Part shown: piece by piece, positions 57,653 to 64,000 of the stretch
Position numbering within the stretch: position 1 is the stretch's first letter
How the letters are laid out: every line of letters starts with the position of its first letter
Assembly (NCBI GenBank): GCA_003439945.1
Contig: QVRM01000427.1
Span: forward strand, 62,001-126,000
Length of the DNA: 64,000 nucleotides
Direction: 5' to 3'
From: Dermanyssus gallinae
Taxonomy: Eukaryota > Arthropoda > Arachnida > Mesostigmata > Dermanyssidae
Made by a program: the position numbers and the translations under genes
Notes under the pieces: generated by a model
What the model was told of the DNA's origin: nothing
What the model saw: the letters and a program-made list of their open reading frames with translations, nothing else
Databases searched by the model: none

Positions 57653-58696
57653 CAGGCTCATTCATGTTGTTATGTACTCATTCGAGGTTTGGTTGAACTC
57701 GGCAAGAAAATAATTTTTCCAAAGGGAAGAGGTTGCGGAAACGTCTTGTTCAGGAGAGAGAGTGAAGTTTATAAAAGTAGTTATTCAGTTTTTTTCTCCT
57801 ACATAGTTGTGCGAAATCTACGTATGCGGAAGAACGATGAAGGAACCGATTACACCGGCGTGTTCGGAGGAAAATTCTGCACAACGGAAGACACCTCACT
57901 AGCTTGCGTAGCAAAAAGCGATATTTTACGTTAACGCATTTTCATGAAAAATCGTAAAAATTTTCCATTGCGACCAAAAATGTACGTCCAAAAGACCACT
58001 CTCACGCAAAAGCAAATTTAATGCCCATCATTTTCGTACCAAGGGGATGGTGCTGCGTTACGTAGTTGTCAAGTAACTAAGCGTTTTTGACAGTCATAGT
58101 TGTTTTACGTGCAAGTTTTCACGTTCAGAACCGTAAAAATTTGCCAAGACGTTTCCGCTCCCTCCTTCCTCTAGAAAAAGTTATTCTCTTTCGCTATGGC
58201 TATCAAAAAAGCTTAGTGATTTGACAACTACGTAACGCAGCATCATCACTTTGGTACGAAAGTGGTGGGCATTAAATTTGCTATTGCGTGAGAGTGGTCT
58301 TTTGTAAATACATTTTTGGCCGTAATTGAAAAATGTTACGATTTATCACGAAAAAGCGTTAACGTAAGACATAACAACATATCGACGTTTTATGACTTTC
58401 CTCAACCTGTGTATTCGCTTTTCGCTACGCAAGTTAGTGAAGTGTCTTCCGTTGTGCAGAATTTTCCTCCGAACACGCCGGTGTAATTGGTTCCTTTATG
58501 AGTTGACTGGTTCTCCCGCAAACGTAGATTTCGCACAACTCTTTAGGAGAAAAAAAGGCAGAATAACGACTTTTATAAATTTCATCCTCACTCCTAAACA
58601 AAACGTTTCCGCGTCCTCCCTCCATAGGGAAAAAATATTTTCTTACCGAGTTCTATCAAACCTCGAAATAATTACATAACGTAATGAATGACCCTG
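57653..58696. mobile_element. foldback element, family 2 (about 430-480-bp inverted arms)
   Basis: The left arm (57653-58083) and right arm (58214-58696) are inverted copies with some divergence, around a spacer of about 130 bp. The ends are CAGG(G/C)TCATTCAT and lie directly beside TA runs. Family 1 and 2 share an ordered set of motifs (GAGCT-like/GAACTCGGCAAG then ATTTTTCCAA.GGAA, GCG.GA.AACCAG, and CACCG.CGTGTTCG), so they descend from one ancestor although their termini differ after CAGGGT. No coding sequence is present. Confidence 0.88.
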
Positions 58697-58706
58697 TATA
58701 TATATA

Positions 58707-60029
58707 CATGGTGTTCAAAACGTATCGCGACTTTTGTGTTTTTTCAAAAATTATTTATTTATTCATGAATATCTATTTTGTCCCCTTCAAAGTAATCCCC
58801 ATGAGATATTATACACTTGTGCCAACGGTTTTTCCAATCTTCGAAGCACTTCAAAAAACCATTTTTTTTTATCTTGTTCAGCTCCTCCTTCGATGCCGTC
58901 TTTATCTCGTCAAGCGTAGCGTAACGTCGTCCTTTCATGGGCCTCATCAGTTTAGGGAACAAGAAAAAGTCACAGGGGGCCAGATCTGGGGAATACGGTG
59001 GCTGCGGCATCATTAGTGTGTTGTTTTTGGCCAAAAACTCGCGCACAAGCAACGATGTGTGAGCAGGGGCGTTATCGTGGTGCAAAAGCCAATTTTTGTT
59101 CTTCCACAAATCCGGGCGTTTCTGGCGGATTGCTTCGCGCAAATTGCGCATAACTTGCAGGTAATATTCCTTATTGACCGTTCTACCCTGTGGCAAGAAC
59201 TCATGATGCACCACGCCCCTGCAATCGAAGAAAACTGTCAGCAAAACTTTCACATTCGACCGAACTTGGCGCGCTTTTTTCGGTCTTGGTTCGTGCGGCA
59301 GCTTCCATTGAGATGATTGAGCGTTGGTTTCCACGTCATAACCATAAACCCACGATTCGTCACCAGTTATGACCCTCTGGAGCAAATTTGGGTCGTCGCG
59401 GACAGAGTCCAACATCTCATTAGCAATGTTCATGCGATGCTGTTTTTGGTCGCAATTGAGCAATTTTGGTACGAATTTCGCGGCGACCCGTCTCATGCCC
59501 AAATCATTGATAAAAATCGAATGGCACGAGCCAATCGATATGTTTAGGTCCTCAGCAACTTCTCTAACGGTGATTTGACGATTGGCCAATACCATTTTCT
59601 CCACTTCATTAATTTTTTCGTCTGTTGTTAAAGTGCTCGGGCGTCCGGCACGCTCTTCGTCGTTCACATCTTCTCGGCCTTCTGAGAACATTTTGTACCA
59701 CCGATAAACGTTGCTTCGGTCCAAGGTAGCTTCTCCGTATGCCACAGTCAACATTCGGAATGCATCCGCGCACTTAATTTCGTTTTTCACACAAAATTTG
59801 ATACAGGTTCTTTGATCCATTTTTTTGAATAGGTAAAAATCGAAGACGATCCAAAACACGTGCAAGCAAAGCAGCTGTCAACAACAAGTTAAGTGAACAT
59901 TTAAAATGGCCGAGCTTGTCGGCATAAGTGAGAGACATGAGTACCAACATAACGCCACAAAAAATCGAAATTCGAATATACGTAACCCGCGAAAATTCAA
60001 AAGTCGCGATACGTTTTGAACACACCGTG
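58707..60029 (-). mobile_element. mariner transposon, apparently intact
   Basis: About 1.32 kb. The terminal inverted repeats are CATGGTGTTCAAAACGTATC (58707 on) and CACGGTGTGTTCAAAACGTA (60029 backward on minus), continuing identically through CGCGACTTTTG. TA flanks both ends (58705-58706 and 60030-60031). The single gene inside is uninterrupted. Length, repeats, TA duplication and DD34D transposase all agree with a full-length mariner, so this copy may be young. Confidence 0.93.
58759..59820 (-). CDS. mariner transposase (DD34D), uninterrupted
   Basis: 353 codons from ATG 59820 (MDQRTCIKFCVKNEIKC) to TAA at 58759-58761. The open frame extends 15 codons further upstream, but MDQRT is the natural start for the family. 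Residues about 1-110 hold the two helix-turn-helix motifs (YRWYKMFSEGRE; ITVREVAEDLNISIGSCHS) and the linker AGRPS. The catalytic core has TGDESWVYGYD (first Asp), HHDNAPAH (second) and YSPDLAPCDFFLF (third); the last two Asp are separated by 34 residues. WVPHEL-type is replaced by FVPKLL, and FSNVKVLL is RSNVKVLL. It belongs to the mariner branch rather than the cecropia-like relic at 3.6 kb. It would cut at the inverted repeats and reinsert at TA. Expression is unknown. Confidence 0.93.
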   Translation of the reverse strand: MDQRTCIKFCVKNEIKCADAFRMLTVAYGEATLDRSNVYRWYKMFSEGREDVNDEERAGRPSTLTTDEKINEVEKMVLANRQITVREVAEDLNISIGSCHSIFINDLGMRRVAAKFVPKLLNCDQKQHRMNIANEMLDSVRDDPNLLQRVITGDESWVYGYDVETNAQSSQWKLPHEPRPKKARQVRSNVKVLLTVFFDCRGVVHHEFLPQGRTVNKEYYLQVMRNLREAIRQKRPDLWKNKNWLLHHDNAPAHTSLLVREFLAKNNTLMMPQPPYSPDLAPCDFFLFPKLMRPMKGRRYATLDEIKTASKEELNKIKKNGFLKCFEDWKNRWHKCIISHGDYFEGDKIDIHE

Positions 60030-60040
60030 TATATCTATTG

Positions 60041-60043
<3 letters not shown>

Positions 60044-60081
<38 letters not shown>
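60044..60081. repeat. (TA)n microsatellite
   Basis: TA run between the mariner element and the 5' edge of the R1-like retrotransposon. Confidence 0.95.
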
Positions 60082-60084
<3 letters not shown>

Positions 60085-60399
60085 GATTGTCTGCTTCGCT
60101 GGTTCGAAAGCATCGTTCCGTTTGAGCTCCGGCGAATTCGGTGACAATATCTATCCCAGGACGTGTGTGTGTATGGCCGACTGCCGAGAGCTTAACCAGG
60201 GACCATCGCCCTGTGGGGGATTGACCCACTCTTGGACGGGGAGCAGGTCGAAAGCGAACTGCAAAAGGCCTTGCAGCTTCCGGCCGGCACCAAGATCACA
60301 GCTACCGAGCCAAGGAAGAGCTGAAGTTTAGTACGCACTGGTTACGGCGTCCCCGGCGGCGGCAAGAGCTATATGCTCCCGCAAGACCCTTAAGCTGGG

Positions 60400-60850
60400 C
60401 TCGAGGTGGTGCAGACCTGAGGAGTGGATTAGGCTCCCCAACTGCTACAAGTGTCATAGGCCGGGCCATAAGGCCCAGGACTGCAAAGCAGAGAGCCAGG
60501 TGCCTCGGGTATGCCACAAATGTGGTGAACCTGACCACCTGGTAGCCAATTGCAAAGCAACGACACCAAAGTGTCTGGTCTGCGGAATAGAGGGGCACTG
60601 AGCGGATAGGATGTCTTGCCCGGCCTATAGGGAGCAAGTCGAGCAGCGGCGGGAGACCCGAAGGGGCGTCGCCAAGGGACAGGTAGATGGCAAGGAGACC
60701 CAAGTAGAAGCCCAAATAACCAAGAAGAGCAATAAAAAGGGGAATAAAGACAAGGGGGCTAAAAATAAGAAGACAACCGTTATCCCAGCAGAGGACGGAA
60801 AGGGTGATTGGAACTTAGTAGGTAGGGGCCCTTTATCCGACCAATGTTAA
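60400..60850 (+). pseudogene. R1-like ORF1 (gag-like) C-terminal part, broken
   Basis: In one frame, from about 60400: CYKCHRPGHKAQDC and CHKCGEPDHLVANC, two CX2CX4HX4C knuckles, then CLVCGIEGH interrupted by a TGA (60600-60602) inside the third knuckle. A Lys-rich tail (KKSNKKGNKDKGAKNKK) follows, ending at TAA 60848-60850. Upstream of 60400 the frame has stops, so the N-terminal part is decayed. ORF1 proteins of this type bind element RNA. Its stop overlaps the ORF2 start in ATGTTAA. Confidence 0.8.
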
Positions 60851-63800
60851 AGATACTTCAGGTAAACCTTAACCGCTGCAGGGCGGCGCATGACATGCTC
60901 AATGAGATAGTACGCAGAGAGTCCATAGGCCTCTGCCTGCTCTCTGAGCCAAGCATAGCGATCACCAAGCGGAAGGCAGACTGGGTATCTGACGCAGAGG
61001 CGGATACCGCAATCTGGTGGACGGGTTCCGAGAGAAACCTTGCGATTAGGGGCGGGGGGTCGGGAAGGGGGTTCTCCTGGCTGGAGATTGACCGGGTAGG
61101 GGTCATCTATAGCTGCTACTTCTCTCCCAACAGGGAGGAGGAGGAATTCGAGGAATTTCTCGAGGAACTTGCCCAGAGCGCGGGGGCACATGCAGGGAAG
61201 AGGGTAGTGATCACCGGGGATTTTAACGCAGCCAGCATAGCATGGGGTAGCCGAACCACGACTAGACGGGCCCAAACTCTACAGGAGTGGATGGCTGAAA
61301 AAAATCTAATGGTTCTTAATGACGGAAGGGTCCCCATCTTTTCCAGAGGGAGCCAGACGGCCTTCATTGACCTAACAATGGTCAATGAGGCGGCCTTTCC
61401 ACTGGTGGTAGAGTAGAGGGTGAGGGAGACGGAGGAGACCATGAGTGACCACAGATACATCTGTTTCACCATCAGTACCCCCGAGGTGGCCCTCGCCCCG
61501 CCCCCTAGTAAGAGATGGCAGATGCGGAAACTCGACGCCAAAATTCTAGTGGCTGAAATAGACGAGGGTTGCAAACAACTGGGAGACACGGTGGGGGATA
61601 AATATCAAATAATTAGCATACTCTCTACAGCATGCGAGAAAGCTGCTCCCTCACAACACCACGGGAGCCGCCACCCTCCTAATTACTGGTGGAACAAAGG
61701 GATTACAGCTGCCCGCAGGGCTTGCATTAGGCTAAATAGGATTTTCACGAGAACACGCAGCTGGTTAACGCAAAGAAAACGACGGGTGGGATTTTACGGG
61801 GAGCGAGAGACCGCAAGAGCTGAATCCCAATTGACGGAGTACAAGGCTGCTCGATCGAGACTCCGAGGACTCATCGCCAAAAGTAAAGCCCGAGCGGAGA
61901 AATAGCTGATAGACGCGGTGGAGAGCGACGTATGGGGCCTGCCGTACCGAATAGTTATGGCCAAACTCCGGAGACCTCCCCTGAAACTCCCCGCGGATGT
62001 GCTGCGGGAGACTGTAACCGGTCTTTTTCCGGCACAGCCGCGGAGAGAAAACGAGGAGTTCTCGGTCACCCCGGAAGACATTCCGGAGGTGACGCTGGAG
62101 GAGGTCGAACAAGCCCGGAATCGGTTGGCAACCGGTAAAGCGCCCGGCCTAGACGGAATTCCCCCAGAGGTAGCGAGGCTACTGGTCAAAAGGTGGCCTA
62201 AGGTCTTCCAAGACCTTGCCAACAAGCTTTTGAGAGAGGGGAGATTCTCGAGGCTTCGGAAAAGGGCAAGCCTGGTTCTGATCCCCAAACCCGGGAGGAA
62301 GACGGGGCCTTCGGCTTACCGACCCATATGCCTCATTGACGCCATGGGTAAGCTCCTGGAGAACGTTATAGTCAAGAGACTAAACAACGAGATTCAGGAA
62401 AAGAACGCCCTATCAGATGCCCAGTACGGTTTCCGGAAGGGCAGATCCGCATTAGGGGCTCTAAAGAAGGTTCTGAAACGGGCGGGTGAGGAGACTATGA
62501 AGACCCCTAAAACAAGGGGATTCGTGCTCCTGATCCTCCTGGATGTCAAAAATGCCTTCAACACAATGAATTGGAAACTAATTGTGGAGGCGATGAATAG
62601 GAAGGGCTTTTCCCTCTACCTCCGTCGAATGATTTCATCCTACCTGGATGACAGAGGCTTGGTTGCAGGGGGGCAGGAGTACGAGGTTACTGCCGGAGTC
62701 CCACAGGGCTCGATTCTCGGACCCGTGCTCTGGAACATAGCTTACGACGGGGTGCTCGAGATCCGAGGTTTCCCGTATGGGGTGGAGACGTTGGCGTACG
62801 CCGATGACCTTGCACTCATGATAACGGCCAGGACCGAAAGAGCCCTGGAGAGCGCCGCCAATGAGGCCTTGTCAATAGTGTTCGAGTGGATGGAGTCCCA
62901 TCACTTGAAACTGGCACCCGACAAGACGGAGGCGATGTACCTAACAGGCAGAAAGAGGACGACCGGCATAAACCTCGTGATGGCGGGCCACCCGATAGAA
63001 ATCAGAAAGAAGGTAAAGTACCTTGGGGTCATGCTAGACACTGGACTGACCGGATCGGCACACGTTAAGTACGTGGTCGAAAAGGCCCAAAGGGTCTCCA
63101 TGAACCTGGCGCGGATCATGCCTAGGGTCGGTGGGGTGGCTGAGGTGAAAAGAAGGCTCCTGGCCTCGGTGGCCGAATCAACGGCGCTATACGCAGCCCC
63201 AGTCTGGGGGGACATGGCAATGCGGACGGCTAAAAATAGGGGGGCACTAAGGTCGACCCAACGAACGCTGGCAATCAGGGTAAGCCGGGCGTATCGAACA
63301 GTCTCGACCGAAGCTCTCCTGGTCCTAGCCAAAATGCTGCCATGGGACCTCCTAGTGGCTGAACGAAGTAAAATGTATCTGGACGAAGGTCTGGATCTCA
63401 CCAGGGCCAGGAGTGCCACCAGATCGGCCTGGCATGAGGAATGGGCGCAGGTAAGACCCGGTGTGACCACAGGGAGCTGGACCAAGAGTCTGATACCGGA
63501 CCTCAGGGTATGGTATGACCGCCGACACGGGGAGCTTTCCTACTGGACGACTCAGGTTCTGACCGGACACGGCCAGTTTCAGAGCTACCTGTCAAGGTTC
63601 AAGAAGGCCATCAGCGATGTCTGCGTACTGTGCGACTCTGGAGAAACGGACAACGTAGAACATACTGTTCTGCGGTGTGATGCTCTCAGGGAAGCACGGG
63701 ATGCAGCACCAACCGCTGTGAGAGGCCGACCCATCAAGGAGGTGGTCTCCCATATGATGACTTCGGCGGAGGCATGGAGGGAGGCGACGAACTTGTTCGA

Positions 63801-63993
63801 CGCTGTTTTGACACTCAAGACAGCCAAGGAAACGGCCAGGCAGGAGAGGTTTGAGCGGGTCTCTCGGGAGAGTGGTCGAGACGAGGAGCCGAGGGAGGGG
63901 GGAGGGGGTGGGGAGCAGCCAGGCCCTCATGGTCTCGACGCACCCTCACAGGACGGATTACAAAATGGCATCCCCCTATCCAACCGCAGGTAG
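60844..63993 (+). pseudogene. R1-like ORF2 (APE endonuclease, reverse transcriptase), two in-frame TAG codons
   Basis: One frame from ATG 60844 to TAG 63991 encodes 1,049 codons and is broken only by TAG at 61414-61416 and at 61903-61905. Endonuclease: ILQVNLNRCRAAHD, LLSEPS (catalytic Glu), VITGDFNA (Asp/Asn), and SDHRY just after the first TAG. RT: RPICLIDAMGK, LLDVKNAFN, AGVPQGSILGPVLW and LAYADDLAL (about 62797). C-terminal: QVLTGHGQFQSYL and CVLCDSGETDNVEHTVLRC (Cys, Cys, His, Cys). The first stop sits inside the endonuclease domain, so no full enzyme is expected without readthrough. Apart from these two codons the copy is unusually well preserved. Confidence 0.9.
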
Positions 63994-64000
63994 ACATGCG

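Larger units (their letters stand above)
60082..64000 (+). mobile_element. R1-clade non-LTR retrotransposon, nearly complete, cut by the window end
   Basis: Starts directly after the TA run and continues past the window edge. It carries a 5'-truncated or decayed ORF1 with zinc knuckles, ORF2 with APE endonuclease, RT and C-terminal CCHC motif, and the first bases of the 3' UTR. The 3' UTR matches the truncated copies at 31763-32063, 50259-50569 and 16349-16500. ORF1 and ORF2 overlap by 7 bp. R1-clade elements classically target rDNA; no rDNA is visible here and truncated copies are scattered, so this family appears not to be rDNA-specific. Confidence 0.88.

Noticed and set aside
61116..61589. 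157-codon minus-strand frame, and 194 codons at 62901-63485 (-)
   Set aside because: Antisense shadows of the R1-like ORF2.
60082..64000. R1-like element as an rDNA-specific insertion
   Set aside because: No 28S rDNA is visible beside it, and truncated copies are scattered in unrelated sequence.

Overview
The window looks like nuclear DNA of an animal, most probably an arthropod. A chelicerate or mite is my guess, but nothing in the sequence proves it. The reasons are an intron-split mitochondrial carrier gene, mariner, R1-like and restriction-endonuclease (RLE) non-LTR retrotransposons, two tRNA-derived SINE families, and very many (TA)n and (AAC)n microsatellites. There is no operon structure. 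Nearly all long reading frames belong to transposable elements, and most of those are broken.

Host gene content. The one gene I recognise with confidence is an SLC25A34/35-type mitochondrial carrier on the minus strand. Exon 1 is at 20285-20443 and exon 2 at 4940-5224, separated by an intron of about 15 kb full of transposons. The remaining exons were not found and should lie before base 1 or be unrecognised. Weaker host candidates are a poly-asparagine ORF at 55081-55647 (-) and several exon-like segments with good splice sites at 1563-1796, 12521-12679, 29191-29273, 29751-29855 and about 56062-56165, all minus strand and none identified.

Layout. 1-5 kb: mostly unrecognised DNA, a decayed mariner (3.6-4.65 kb), then carrier exon 2. 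5.2-20.3 kb: the carrier intron, holding a SINE, a roughly 4.2-kb RLE retrotransposon lying between two (TA)n tracts (8.2-12.4 kb), a deleted IS630/Tc1-type transposon (13.5-14.4 kb), a fossil non-LTR element (15.2-16.1 kb), and direct repeats. 20.4-23.9 kb: the 5' side of the carrier gene, dominated by (AAC)n and (GAC)n repeats. 23.95-27.7 kb: a second, different RLE retrotransposon (-), with fragments of relatives at 19.4, 27.9 and 53.1-54.0 kb. 30-31 kb: a foldback element cut off by (TA)n-embedded retrotransposon tails. 31-40 kb: R1-like fragments, SINEs, and a 305-bp retro-insertion with a 15-bp target duplication. 40-48.4 kb: few transposons, many triplet repeats. 48.9-50.6 kb: mariner fossil plus truncated R1-like copy. 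51-52.8 kb: another fossil non-LTR element. 55-56.5 kb: poly-N ORF and two SINEs. 56.57-64 kb: two related foldback elements, an intact-looking mariner and a nearly complete R1-clade retrotransposon, lined up between short TA runs.

The unifying pattern is TA repeats as landing sites. Mariner and foldback elements duplicate the dinucleotide TA, and the RLE element at 8.2-12.4 kb and its tail-only copies are embedded in (TA)n tracts. Assignments rest on reading the sequence only; no database search was possible.
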